Below are positions 31,436-40,641 of a stretch of DNA of 41,785 nt, piece after piece. The DNA lies in NCBI GenBank assembly GCA_964524125.1, contig CAZGBY010000005.1:1-41785 (forward strand), read 5' to 3'. Numbering within the stretch: position 1 is the first letter of the stretch; each line of letters starts with the position of its first letter. The position numbers and the translations under genes are program-made. The stretch is from CAG-307 sp964524125. GTDB taxonomy: Bacteria; Bacillota_I; Bacilli_A; Acholeplasmatales; Anaeroplasmataceae. The notes beneath the pieces were generated by a model. It was not told the origin of the DNA. It made no database searches and saw only the letters and a program-made list of their open reading frames with translations.

Positions 31436-33950
31436 ATCTACCATGGCAATATTTATATTTCTTTCCAGAACCACAAGGACATAAGTCATTACGTCCTACA
31501 TTAACTAGATTTTGTTTAGGTGCACGTTTAACTTCTCCACCTTTTGAATCATTAGTTACTGTATTTTTGTTAACTTGTTCTCTTTCAAGATTTGATCTAA
31601 TTTGAGCACGCATTAAGAATTTAAGTGTATCAGATTCTATTGAGTGCATCATATTATTAAATAGTTCAATACCTTGTTTTTGGTATAATTGGAAAGGATT
31701 TTGTTGAGCATATGATTGAAGTGAAACTCCTTGACGTAATTCACTCATCTTATCAATATGTTCAGTCCAATGAGTATCGAATACTTTTAAAACTACAACC
31801 TTTAAGAATTCTTGATATACCTCATCTTCAAACATTGCTTTTTTCTCTTCAAGTTTTTTAAATGCGATATCTTCTAGATAATCACAAATTTGATTTTCAT
31901 CTAAAGTTTGAATAACACCGATATCTACTGATCCTTGACCAAAGTATTGATTATTAAATTCTTTAGTAATAGCTTCATCATTGATGTTATACTTATTATG
32001 ACCTACTTGTTCCATATGTGAATATGCAACATTTTCAACACCTGATTTAATTAATTTATTTACAATTGGTTCAATTGATTTGTCTTTAATAATGTGCATT
32101 CTTTGGTCATAGAATAATTCTCTTTGTTTACGAATGACATCATCATATTTAAGTACGTTCTTACGCGAATCATAGTTAGAGCCTTCGATTTTAGTTTGAG
32201 CATTTGTTACAAGTTTTGTAAACATCTTAGATTCTAAAGGAAGTGTATCATCTCCACCATTAGAAAGTCTAATTGCTAAATCGATTCTTGCTTTAAATTG
32301 ATCAGAACCAAATCTCTTTAACAGGTCATCTTCACTAGAAGTATAGAATCTTGAATAACCTGGGTCTCCTTGACGACCAGAACGACCTCTTAACTGATTA
32401 TCAATACGACGTGATTCGTGACGTTCTGTACCAAGTACACAAAGCCCACCAAGTTCACGAACACCTTCTCCAAGTTTAATATCTGTACCACGACCAGCCA
32501 TATTTGTCGCAATTGTAACTGCACCCTTTTGACCAGCAACCGCTACAATATCAGCTTCACGAGCATGGTTTTTAGCATTTAATACTTCAGGTTTTATTCC
32601 TTCTTTTTGAAGTAATCTTGAAATTATTTCTGATGAATCTACAGATACTGTACCTACTAAGATAGGTTGCCCTTTACTATGACGTTCTTTAATTTCTTTT
32701 ACTAAAGCTGTAAGCTTAGCTTCCATTGAAGAATAAAGTAAATCAGGCATATCTTGTCTTAGAATTGGTTTATTAGTAGGAACTTCAACAACATACATAT
32801 TGTAAATATTTCTAAATTCTTCTTCTTCAGTTTTTGCAGTACCTGTCATACCAGATAACTTCTTATACATACGGAAGAAATTTTGATAAGTTATAGTCGC
32901 AACTGTAACTGTTTCTTGTTTAATTTCAACGCCTTCTTTAGCTTCTATTGCTTGGTGAAGTCCTTCACTATATTGACGACCTTTAAGTACACGTCCTGTA
33001 AATGAGTCAATGATTACAACTTCACCATCTTGAACCATATATTCTACACCATTAGTAAATATATAGTTAGCCTTAAGTGCATTATTGATTCTATGAACTA
33101 AACTAACGTTTTCAAGTTCATATAAAGATTTTAAATTGAATCTTTGTTCAGCTTTTGCAACTCCGCTTTCAAGCAATTGAATCGTACGTGATTCAATATC
33201 AATTTCATAATCTTCATCACTAAGACTCTTAACAAATTGGTCTGCGCCTTGATAAGATACAGCTGATTGCTTAGCTCCTCCTGAAATAATAAGAGGTGTT
33301 CTAGCTTCATCAATTAAGATTGAGTCAACTTCGTCGATAATTGCATAGTTTAATCCTCTTGTTTGAACAAGATCTTCTTCACGTACAGCCATGTTATCTC
33401 TTAAATAGTCAAATCCTAACTCACTATTTGTAGAATATAAGATATCACACATATATTGTTCACGTTTTTCTTGACGTGATAAATCTCTTATATTCAAACC
33501 AACAGTTAATCCTAAAAATCTAAACACTTGACCGATTTCGCCATCAACTTCACGTTGAGCTAGATATTCGTTTACTGTAACAATATGAACACCATCACCA
33601 GAAAGTGCATTTAAGTATGCTGGCATAACTGCTGTTAAAGTTTTACCTTCACCTGTTTTCATTTCAGAAATATTTCCACCATGAATAGCAATCGCACCAC
33701 ATACTTGAACAAAATATGGTTTCTTTTGAATAACACGATAAGCAGCTTCACGAACTACTGCATAAGCTTCTGGTAAGATATCATCTAACGTAGAACCATT
33801 TTTTAGTAATTCTTTAAAATATGGGGTTTTTGCTTGAAGTTCTTCATCTGTAAGTTTAGATATTTCATCTTCATATGAAAAAACAGTTTTAGCTATTTTT
33901 TCACAACGTTTTAATTCTTTATAACCTGAATCTAATAATTTTTTAAACAT
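31434..33950 (-). CDS. secA: Preprotein translocase ATPase SecA
   Basis: 838 aa, drives secretion through SecYEG. Walker A MKTGEGKTL, DEVDSILIDEARTPLIISGG, helicase motifs AGRGTDI and QLRGRSGRQGDPG are intact. The C-terminal zinc motif CPCGSGKKYKYCHG, used for SecB or ribosome contact, is present. AGGAAAAGG precedes ATG 33950. First gene of an operon with prfB, yitT, recX and the MutS-like gene. It supplies export for the lipoproteins encoded nearby. Confidence 0.98.
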   Translation of the reverse strand: MFKKLLDSGYKELKRCEKIAKTVFSYEDEISKLTDEELQAKTPYFKELLKNGSTLDDILPEAYAVVREAAYRVIQKKPYFVQVCGAIAIHGGNISEMKTGEGKTLTAVMPAYLNALSGDGVHIVTVNEYLAQREVDGEIGQVFRFLGLTVGLNIRDLSRQEKREQYMCDILYSTNSELGFDYLRDNMAVREEDLVQTRGLNYAIIDEVDSILIDEARTPLIISGGAKQSAVSYQGADQFVKSLSDEDYEIDIESRTIQLLESGVAKAEQRFNLKSLYELENVSLVHRINNALKANYIFTNGVEYMVQDGEVVIIDSFTGRVLKGRQYSEGLHQAIEAKEGVEIKQETVTVATITYQNFFRMYKKLSGMTGTAKTEEEEFRNIYNMYVVEVPTNKPILRQDMPDLLYSSMEAKLTALVKEIKERHSKGQPILVGTVSVDSSEIISRLLQKEGIKPEVLNAKNHAREADIVAVAGQKGAVTIATNMAGRGTDIKLGEGVRELGGLCVLGTERHESRRIDNQLRGRSGRQGDPGYSRFYTSSEDDLLKRFGSDQFKARIDLAIRLSNGGDDTLPLESKMFTKLVTNAQTKIEGSNYDSRKNVLKYDDVIRKQRELFYDQRMHIIKDKSIEPIVNKLIKSGVENVAYSHMEQVGHNKYNINDEAITKEFNNQYFGQGSVDIGVIQTLDENQICDYLEDIAFKKLEEKKAMFEDEVYQEFLKVVVLKVFDTHWTEHIDKMSELRQGVSLQSYAQQNPFQLYQKQGIELFNNMMHSIESDTLKFLMRAQIRSNLEREQVNKNTVTNDSKGGEVKRAPKQNLVNVGRNDLCPCGSGKKYKYCHGR

Positions 33951-34311
33951 TGCCTTTTCCTCTAATCCTTGTTTTTTTAAAATATATAGAATAAATAATT
34001 ATCTCTAATTATAAATGTCCTTTTTTATTTTACATTAAATACCTTAAAAATTCAAGGCAGTAAAGCCATTTTTACTAATTATTTGAACATATTTTTTTAA
34101 AAATGTTAAGCGTTTTCATTTTTTTATTAAAACATTGTTAAAAGTACCAAAATTAAACTTTTAATAATATAATATAATAAATTAAATTTACATCACTAAT
34201 GAATAGATATCTATTTAAATGTCAAAATAAAAAGGTATATTCTTTTATATAATTTAGATTTAAGTCAAGAATTAAAATCTATATTTTAACATTGTTAATA
34301 AATTTAAATAT
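33951..34311. other. AT-rich gap upstream of secA without a gene
   Basis: No open frame of note. It should hold the secA promoter: a minus-strand TATAAT lies near 34010, without a good -35. Other items are a cre-like sequence ending AAGCGTTTTCA near 34108-34119 (two mismatches), and the dyad AACATTGTT at 34131-34139, repeated inside TTAACATTGTTAA at 34286-34298. Meaning unknown. Confidence 0.4.
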
Positions 34312-34342
34312 ATAAAATCATCAATATTTTATATATTGATGA
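34312..34342 (-). terminator. Terminator of the protease gene
   Basis: Stem TCATCAATAT / ATATTGATGA (34318-34327, 34333-34342) with TTTTATATATTT after it on minus, 10 bp past the stop codon. Confidence 0.7.
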
Positions 34343-34351
34343 CATTTAAAA

Positions 34352-35932
34352 TTAAGATACATTTGTTAAATCTTTATTTAAAATATTATAATTACTTGAA
34401 TTATATGTTAATCCATCTCTTTCGTATTTAATAGAAATTATATCATTTTCTTTTAAAGATATTAAAATATCACCTAAATCAAAATATCTATTTAATAAAT
34501 ATTCTTTATCATTAATGATAATTGATTTAATAATATCATTTTCTTTAAGTCCTAATGAGTTAGAAATGCTGTCTTGTAAAACTTCTTTAATAACTATTTC
34601 TTCTTTAATAGTACCATATCCTGTAGATGAATCATAAACATATTTAGAATTTTGACTAGTAACAGTAACTCCTAAAGTTATTTTATAAACACCTTGTGTT
34701 AAATCATCATTATCTGTTGCATAATATAAAATATTTTCACAAACATTTTTAACAATATTTAAAGGAATAGCATAATTAATATTTTCATCATCAGTACTTC
34801 CAGCATTTGCAAGTCCTATGATTTGGCCTTCTTCATTAAATAATCCTCCACCACTATTTCCTGAATAAAGAGCTGTATCTATTCTAATTGAACGATATTG
34901 TCTTTTTGTATTATCAATAGCGAGTGTAATATATTCATTATCAACCGAAACAATTCCTTTTGTCACACTTATTCCTTCATCATTTGGATTACCAATCGCT
35001 ATAGCAGTTTCACCTACATAATAATCATCTGCGAATTCAACCGCACATACATTTTCATTAATATTGTAAATATCTTCTGTTTTTGCACGTACCATTGCCA
35101 AATCATAATTAATAGCCCCACCAATATATTCACATTCAATTGCATATGAATCCCAAGTATAACCTGTATTTGATGATGTAGGTGAGCCTTCAGAACCATA
35201 TAAATAACAATGAATATCTGATGATATTGTACTTGAACTATATAAAGATGATGTATACACAACATGATAATTTGTCACGATATAAGTATATTCTGAATCT
35301 ATTTTATAAATAATACCAGCACCAGCTGAACAACCATAATTTCTACCAGTAGTATATGGACAATAAATCTTAACAACACTTCTTAAGCAATTATTAATAA
35401 CACTAGCTAAATTAGTTAATTTTTTTTCATCACTATTTATAAATAAACTTAAAAATTCTTCATAACTAATATCACTATTATATAATTCTTTATAAGTATT
35501 GTAAGCATCTAAAACTGTTAACTCTGAAGATGTACCATCTTTTCCATCCGAGCCATTAACTCCATCTTTTCCATTTGTAATTTCAAATGTTGTTGAAGTA
35601 CCATTATTAAAATAAATTGTATAAGTGTCTACTAAGCCTTCAGTTTTAGTTTTTTCAATAGATGAAATACTTATACCATCAGTAAGACCATCTTTTCCGT
35701 CTTTCCCATCGATTCCATCTTTTCCATCAGAACCATTAGTAATTTGAAATGTTGATGTTGTGCCATCTGAATAATAAATAGTATAGGTATCTACTAGTCC
35801 TTCTGAACTTGTCTTTTCTATAGATATAATGCTTATAGCATCTTTAACATTTGACTCTTTAGAATCACAAGAAACAAATAAACATACAAATAAACATAAA
35901 ATTATTAAATATATTTTCTTAAATATTTTCAT
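34352..35932 (-). CDS. HtrA-like trypsin-type serine protease, lipoprotein with collagen-like stretches
   Basis: 526 aa. Lipoprotein signal with Cys 22 (LFVSC). Residues about 33-130 hold two copies of a 45-50 aa repeat (SIEKT...GLVDTYTIYY...TF.ITNG), each followed by Gly-X-Asp triplets (GKDGIDGKDGKDG) like collagen. The protease core has His about 222 (TNYHVVY), Asp about 277 (NYDLAMVR) and Ser about 360 (GNSGGGLF). A PDZ-like domain ends it (LGLKENDIIKSIIIND). It probably handles or cleaves proteins at the cell surface. ATG 35932 is chosen: the ATG at 35950 sits at the predicted transcript start and has no ribosome site. Confidence 0.9.
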   Translation of the reverse strand: MKIFKKIYLIILCLFVCLFVSCDSKESNVKDAISIISIEKTSSEGLVDTYTIYYSDGTTSTFQITNGSDGKDGIDGKDGKDGLTDGISISSIEKTKTEGLVDTYTIYFNNGTSTTFEITNGKDGVNGSDGKDGTSSELTVLDAYNTYKELYNSDISYEEFLSLFINSDEKKLTNLASVINNCLRSVVKIYCPYTTGRNYGCSAGAGIIYKIDSEYTYIVTNYHVVYTSSLYSSSTISSDIHCYLYGSEGSPTSSNTGYTWDSYAIECEYIGGAINYDLAMVRAKTEDIYNINENVCAVEFADDYYVGETAIAIGNPNDEGISVTKGIVSVDNEYITLAIDNTKRQYRSIRIDTALYSGNSGGGLFNEEGQIIGLANAGSTDDENINYAIPLNIVKNVCENILYYATDNDDLTQGVYKITLGVTVTSQNSKYVYDSSTGYGTIKEEIVIKEVLQDSISNSLGLKENDIIKSIIINDKEYLLNRYFDLGDILISLKENDIISIKYERDGLTYNSSNYNILNKDLTNVS

Positions 35933-35954
35933 TTTATCAACTTCTTTCATCTAA

Positions 35955-35983
35955 ATTATAAATCTTAAAACTTAATTTGTCTT
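35955..35983 (-). promoter_or_regulatory. Promoter of the protease gene
   Basis: On minus, AAGACA (35978-35983), 17-bp spacer, TATAAT (35955-35960), start near 35948. Sits between the ABC operon terminator and the gene. Confidence 0.6.
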
Positions 35984-35995
35984 TAAAAATTTAAA

Positions 35996-36022
35996 AAAGC
36001 TCTAGATTTTTTCTAAAGCTTT
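35996..36022 (-). terminator. Terminator of the tandem ABC operon
   Basis: 11-bp stem with one G-U pair on minus (36012-36022 with 35996-36006), A-loop, then TTTAAATTTTT. Confidence 0.75.
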
Positions 36023-36038
36023 AATATTAATATTAATT

Positions 36039-36818
36039 TTATAATATACTTCTTTTCTTTAAAATCAAGTTAGCACAAACCCCAAGACCAAAAGCTATAG
36101 CTCCTCCACCAATTAAAGTAACCACTACATTTACTATAGTTGCATTTAAAGGTGTAAGCATGGAAATCATCGTAAAGAAAATCATCATAAGTGCAAGTGA
36201 TCCTACTATAGATATCCATGTTTTTTCTTTAGCAAAACAACTAACTACTGTAGCAATACCTACAAACATCACACTTAAGAAAATTTTAGAAAGTAATGAA
36301 CAAATAATTCCACTAACGCCAAAACCTTCCGTTGTAAAAGGGAGATTCGCAATATTTCCACCAACTATAATTCCTATAAAGAAAGCAACAAACATTAATG
36401 TTGATGCAATAAAACATACTAAAATTTTAGATGTTACATAATCTGATTTTTTAGCTCTAATTGTAAATATATTTTTAGCATATCCACTTTTAAAATCCGC
36501 ACTAATGAATAATGATGTAAGTACTAGTACTGCAATATATAATAAATTCATATTACACATACTAGTAAGTTCCATAGACATACCAGCACTAGAATCATCA
36601 CCAGATATTGAAGATAGAGCTTGCCAAGCATTAGAAAATCCTTCCATTACTTTTTCTTCTCCAGTTGTAGGATCTATTGAAATACTACCATCCATCATAG
36701 TAGTCATTACTAAAAATAATATAGGTAATAAAAATGCTCCACCAATTAATATATAGATTAAAAGTTGAGTAAACATTCTTCTAAAATCTAATTTAAACAT
36801 TGTTATAAATCTTCTCAT
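36039..36818 (-). CDS. ABC-2 type permease, second transporter
   Basis: 259 aa with about six membrane helices, including a large outer loop after the first (MMDGSISIDPTTGEEKVMEG...). The pattern fits BcrB/lantibiotic-immunity permeases (FISADFKSGYAKNIFTIRAKKSDYVTSK is the typical cytoplasmic turn, residues about 103-130). It pairs with the ATPase just upstream. ATG 36818 follows GGGTGAAG; a GTG at 36830 overlapping the ATPase stop is a possible alternative. Last gene of the four-gene operon. Confidence 0.85.
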   Translation of the reverse strand: MRRFITMFKLDFRRMFTQLLIYILIGGAFLLPILFLVMTTMMDGSISIDPTTGEEKVMEGFSNAWQALSSISGDDSSAGMSMELTSMCNMNLLYIAVLVLTSLFISADFKSGYAKNIFTIRAKKSDYVTSKILVCFIASTLMFVAFFIGIIVGGNIANLPFTTEGFGVSGIICSLLSKIFLSVMFVGIATVVSCFAKEKTWISIVGSLALMMIFFTMISMLTPLNATIVNVVVTLIGGGAIAFGLGVCANLILKKRSIL

Positions 36819-36829
36819 GTCTTCACCCA

Positions 36830-37717
36830 CTACTTAATTAAATTTACATAATATTCTTCTAAAGATATTTTAGCAGTTTCAACATTAGATACTAAAATAT
36901 CATTTTTATATAAGAAATTAACAACATCATTAACATCCACATTATCATATACTCGTATGGTATCATCTTCTGATACTTCTACTCTTTTGTATTCATATGA
37001 TAATATCTTTAAGGCTTTTTGATATTCTAAAGTTTTTAAAGATATATAAGATGGGCAATCTTGTTCAAATTCTTCACAAGTCATTTCTTTAATCATTTTA
37101 CCTTGACGAATAATTCCATAATGAGTAGCAATTTTTTCAAGTTCTGATAAAATATGAGATGATATTAAAACTGTAATACCACTTTTTGCTAGGTCAGTCA
37201 AAACTTCTCTCATAATGCGCATACCATCTGCGTCAAGTCCATTAATTGGTTCGTCTAATACAAGAATTTCAGGATTTCCCATTAAAGCTAGGGCTATCCC
37301 TATTCTTTGACGCATACCTAAAGAACAATTCTTATATTTATTCGAAGCCGCGCCTTCCATACGTACAAGTTTAAGTAATCTTCTAATTTCATCTTCTTTA
37401 TTTTGAATATCTAAATTAATAGCTTGTAACATAAGATTATTCCATACACTATAATTAGGATAACAACCTGGAGATTCAATTAAAACACCAATTTTACTTC
37501 TTTGAGTTTCATCGTTCATATCACAACCATTAATTAAAACACTACCAGATGTAGGATGAACTAGCCCACATAATATTTTTTCTGTAGTAGATTTTCCCGA
37601 ACCATTTTCTCCAATAAATCCATAAATAGCACCCTTTGGTACTGTCATATCAAGTCCTTGAAGAGCTTGTTTATCTTTAAAAGTTTTACATAAATTTCTT
37701 ATTTCAATTGCGTTCAT
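36830..37717 (-). CDS. BcrA-type ABC exporter ATPase, second transporter
   Basis: 295 aa. Walker A GENGSGKST, signature CSLGMRQRIGIA (LGMRQ replaces LSGGQ, as usual in this family), Walker B ILVLDEPINGLD and switch His in SSHILSEL. The C-terminal 80 residues are family-specific. It looks like a duplicate of the ATPase at 38550-39452. AGGTGAT precedes ATG 37717. Relatives export or give resistance to bacitracin and lantibiotics; no peptide or sensor kinase gene is seen here, so the role is open. Confidence 0.9.
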   Translation of the reverse strand: MNAIEIRNLCKTFKDKQALQGLDMTVPKGAIYGFIGENGSGKSTTEKILCGLVHPTSGSVLINGCDMNDETQRSKIGVLIESPGCYPNYSVWNNLMLQAINLDIQNKEDEIRRLLKLVRMEGAASNKYKNCSLGMRQRIGIALALMGNPEILVLDEPINGLDADGMRIMREVLTDLAKSGITVLISSHILSELEKIATHYGIIRQGKMIKEMTCEEFEQDCPSYISLKTLEYQKALKILSYEYKRVEVSEDDTIRVYDNVDVNDVVNFLYKNDILVSNVETAKISLEEYYVNLIK

Positions 37718-37731
37718 ATAATCACCTCATT

Positions 37732-38547
37732 TTAGTATATATCACGATTTGAAAGTAATATTTTTCCAGCAAGAATATAAATTGCAAACCAAATAATAGA
37801 ATTTAGTAAACATACTAATATAGTTAGGAAATTACTACTTAAACAAGCATATACAGATGCGCCATATAAGAAAATATTTAATCCACAATTATTTCCTATA
37901 ATTCCTGCAAAACCAATAATAATAATTCCAGTACCTAATATAAAAGATAATGTAATAGATATACCAAACATTCTTCTAAATATTACATTTATAAATGTAT
38001 AAAGTGCTGACCAACCTAAAGACATAATTATTTTACCTAGTATTGCACAAATGATAGATAAAGCACTTCCATCAAATGAAAGACCAGTTAACATTGAAGC
38101 TAAAACTCCACCAAGTAAGTATGTAATACACATTAAAGACATTGACAAAGCACCTATTAAACTTTTAGAAATCATATAATCTACTTTATTAGGATGATTA
38201 GTAAATAATTGTTTTACATAACCTGATTTATAATCATGACCTATAAATATTGATATCATTATACCACCAAAAATAAAGACCATATTCATGTTAGCATATT
38301 CTGCTATAGTATTTACAATATATAAAGGTTTATCAGAGGCGATAATTTGCCAGGCATTTGTATAAAGTTGTGTACCTTCTTGAGTACCAGTAGTTCCAAC
38401 AATCATTGCAGGGATTATAGCCGCAATAGCTAGGAATATATAAAGTACTGGTGTATGAATAAGGCGATAAAAATCTACTCCTAACATTCCTTTTATACGT
38501 TTTAAAAATGAAGGATTTTCAAATTGAAAAGTATTTGTATTTTCCAT
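37732..38547 (-). CDS. ABC-2 type permease, first transporter
   Basis: 271 aa, about six membrane helices. The cytoplasmic N-terminus has FLKRIKGMLGVDFYRLIHTP, and the turn HDYKSGYVKQLFTNHPNKVDYMISK (about 126-150) matches the same turn in the second permease, so the pairs are paralogous. It starts 2 nt after the ATPase stop with GGTGA before its ATG. Pairs with the ATPase at 38550-39452. Confidence 0.87.
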   Translation of the reverse strand: MENTNTFQFENPSFLKRIKGMLGVDFYRLIHTPVLYIFLAIAAIIPAMIVGTTGTQEGTQLYTNAWQIIASDKPLYIVNTIAEYANMNMVFIFGGIMISIFIGHDYKSGYVKQLFTNHPNKVDYMISKSLIGALSMSLMCITYLLGGVLASMLTGLSFDGSALSIICAILGKIIMSLGWSALYTFINVIFRRMFGISITLSFILGTGIIIIGFAGIIGNNCGLNIFLYGASVYACLSSNFLTILVCLLNSIIWFAIYILAGKILLSNRDIY

Positions 38548-38549
38548 TA

Positions 38550-39452
38550 TTATTCACCATCCTTAGCTGACATTAATGATTCATAGTATTCAAGTAGACC
38601 AATTTTATTTTTAACTAATTCTATAACTTGTTCATTTTCTTTAAGTAAACTTTCAAGAATTTCTTCTGATGGTATTTCATCAAATACTTTAATATGATCT
38701 TCTTCTTTAACTACATTTATATATATTTTAGATAATATATTATAAGAATTTTCTAAATTTAAAGTTTTAACTTTAACATAACTTTCAAATCTAGAGTCCA
38801 TTTCTTTAGCTGATATTTCTGTAATAATACGTCCTTGACGAATAATCCCATAATGAGTAGCTATTTTTTCAAGTTCTCCTAAAATATGTGAAGAAATTAA
38901 AACTGTACATCCCAAATTTTGAGTAATATCTATAAGTATTTCTCTCATTATTTTCATACCATCAGCATCAAGTCCATTAATTGGTTCATCTAATATTAAT
39001 AGTTGAGGATTCCCTAGTAATGACATCGCAATACCTACTCTTTGTTTCATACCTAGTGAACAATCTTTAAACTTTATTTTTTTATTAGATTCCATTCTAA
39101 CAATTTTTAAAACTCTTATGATATCTTCTTCCTTATTAGGAATGCCTAGATTAATTGCTTGCATCATAAGGTTGTCATAAATTGAAGAATTAGGAAAACA
39201 TCCTGCATTTTCAATTAAGGCTCCGACTTTAGATCTTACCCCAGCATCATCACCATTTCTACCAAATAATGTAATTTCACCACTATCAGGTACTAAATGA
39301 CCACATATTACTTTCATAGTTGTTGATTTACCCGAACCATTTTCGCCGATAAATCCATAAATAGCACCGACTGGTACTGTCATATTAACTCCATTTAAAG
39401 CATACATTCCTTTAAATGATTTAGTCAAATTTCTAATTTCAATTGCATTCAT
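38550..39452 (-). CDS. BcrA-type ABC exporter ATPase, first transporter
   Basis: 300 aa. Walker A GENGSGKST, signature CSLGMKQRVGIA, Walker B LLILDEPINGLD, His in SSHILGEL. Very similar to the second ATPase over the nucleotide-binding domain (shared MNAIEIRNL start, GAIYGFIGENGSGKSTT, EKIATHYGIIRQG); the last 80 residues differ more. ATG 39452 is used for GGAAGTG upstream; a TTG at 39467 overlaps it. First gene of the operon ATPase-permease-ATPase-permease. Confidence 0.9.
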   Translation of the reverse strand: MNAIEIRNLTKSFKGMYALNGVNMTVPVGAIYGFIGENGSGKSTTMKVICGHLVPDSGEITLFGRNGDDAGVRSKVGALIENAGCFPNSSIYDNLMMQAINLGIPNKEEDIIRVLKIVRMESNKKIKFKDCSLGMKQRVGIAMSLLGNPQLLILDEPINGLDADGMKIMREILIDITQNLGCTVLISSHILGELEKIATHYGIIRQGRIITEISAKEMDSRFESYVKVKTLNLENSYNILSKIYINVVKEEDHIKVFDEIPSEEILESLLKENEQVIELVKNKIGLLEYYESLMSAKDGE

Positions 39453-39500
39453 AATATACACTTCCAATCATTACATATATTTTATAAAACTTTAAATTTT

Positions 39501-39535
39501 AAATAAACAACATATTTTCAAAAAAATGTTTATTT
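39501..39535. repeat. Inverted repeat upstream of the ABC operon
   Basis: AAATAAACA (39501-39509) and TGTTTATTT (39527-39535) form a 9-bp inverted repeat. It overlaps a possible -35 TTGTTT for the operon on minus (18-bp spacer, TATAAA), so it may be an operator. Confidence 0.4.
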
Positions 39536-39550
39536 GTAAAAAAAGGACAT

Positions 39551-39602
39551 AAAAAAATCTAATGAATATATTAACTAATTTGTTAACTAATCATTAGATT
39601 TT
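39551..39602 (-). terminator. Terminator of the glycosyltransferase-galE operon
   Basis: 12-bp stem (39554-39565 with 39591-39602), large loop with an inner TTAAC/GTTAA pair, then seven T on minus. Starts 10 bp after the galE stop. Confidence 0.8.
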
Positions 39603-39611
39603 AATTACTAT

Positions 39612-40628
39612 TTAATCTGTATATCCATTTGGATTATTCTTTTGCCAGTTCCATTGATCACGTGCCATATCATCAATATTATATTTTGCTTTAAAGTTAA
39701 GTTCATTTAATGCTTTATCAACTTTAGTATAATTAACAGCGATATCGCCATCACGACGTGGCCCCACTTTATAAGGAATAGGTTTACCATAAGCTTTTTC
39801 AAATGCATGTAATATATCATAAACTGAAGAACCATTTCCTGTACCCAAATTATAAATTACAAGTCCTGGATTTTCATTTAATTTATTTATAGCACATAAA
39901 TGACCATATGCAAGATCACATACATGAATATAGTCTCTAATACAAGTGCCATCTGGTGTTGAATAATCATCACCAAAAATAGTTAAACATTCTCTTTTAC
40001 CTACCATTACTTGAGTAATATATGGTGCCAAATTATTAGGAATACCATTAGGATCTTCTCCTATTAGTCCTAAAGGATGGGCTCCTATAGGATTAAAATA
40101 TCTTAAAATACAAATTTGAAATCTAGGATCAGATTTATATAAATCTTGAAGTATTTGTTCAATATATAATTTAGTTGTACCATATGGATTAGTTGTACCA
40201 CCAATTTTAGAATTTTCATCAACAGGCACGACTTCAGGATCACCATATACAGTAGCCGATGATGAGAAAATAAACTTAAAACAATTATGGTTTTGCATAA
40301 CAGATAAAATATTTAACGCACCTGTAATATTAACGTTATAATAATCAAGTGGAATTCTTACACTTTCTCCTACCGCTTTAAGACCTGCAAAATTAATTAC
40401 ACAATCGATTTGATAAGTTGAAAATACGTCTTCTAAATGATTCTTATCTAAAATATCACCTTTAATAAATATTAAATCCTTTTTAGTTATTTGTTTAACT
40501 CTTTCTAAAGATTTTTCACATGAATTAGCTAAATTATCATATACAATAACATCATGATTATTATTTAATAATTCTACACAAGTATGTGAGCCAATATAAC
40601 CAGCTCCACCAGTAACTAATACTCTCAT
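39612..40628 (-). CDS. galE: UDP-glucose 4-epimerase
   Basis: 338 aa, interconverts UDP-glucose and UDP-galactose. NAD-binding GGAGYIG (7-13), SSSATVYG with the catalytic Ser/Thr, YGTTK with the Tyr/Lys pair, RYFNPIGAHPLG and the C-terminal RRDGDIA substrate region. Normal length. It starts 13 bp after the glycosyltransferase stop, and no other gal genes are near. That points to supply of sugar nucleotides for surface glycans rather than galactose breakdown. Confidence 0.97.
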   Translation of the reverse strand: MRVLVTGGAGYIGSHTCVELLNNNHDVIVYDNLANSCEKSLERVKQITKKDLIFIKGDILDKNHLEDVFSTYQIDCVINFAGLKAVGESVRIPLDYYNVNITGALNILSVMQNHNCFKFIFSSSATVYGDPEVVPVDENSKIGGTTNPYGTTKLYIEQILQDLYKSDPRFQICILRYFNPIGAHPLGLIGEDPNGIPNNLAPYITQVMVGKRECLTIFGDDYSTPDGTCIRDYIHVCDLAYGHLCAINKLNENPGLVIYNLGTGNGSSVYDILHAFEKAYGKPIPYKVGPRRDGDIAVNYTKVDKALNELNFKAKYNIDDMARDQWNWQKNNPNGYTD

Positions 40629-40641
40629 ATTATACCATCCT

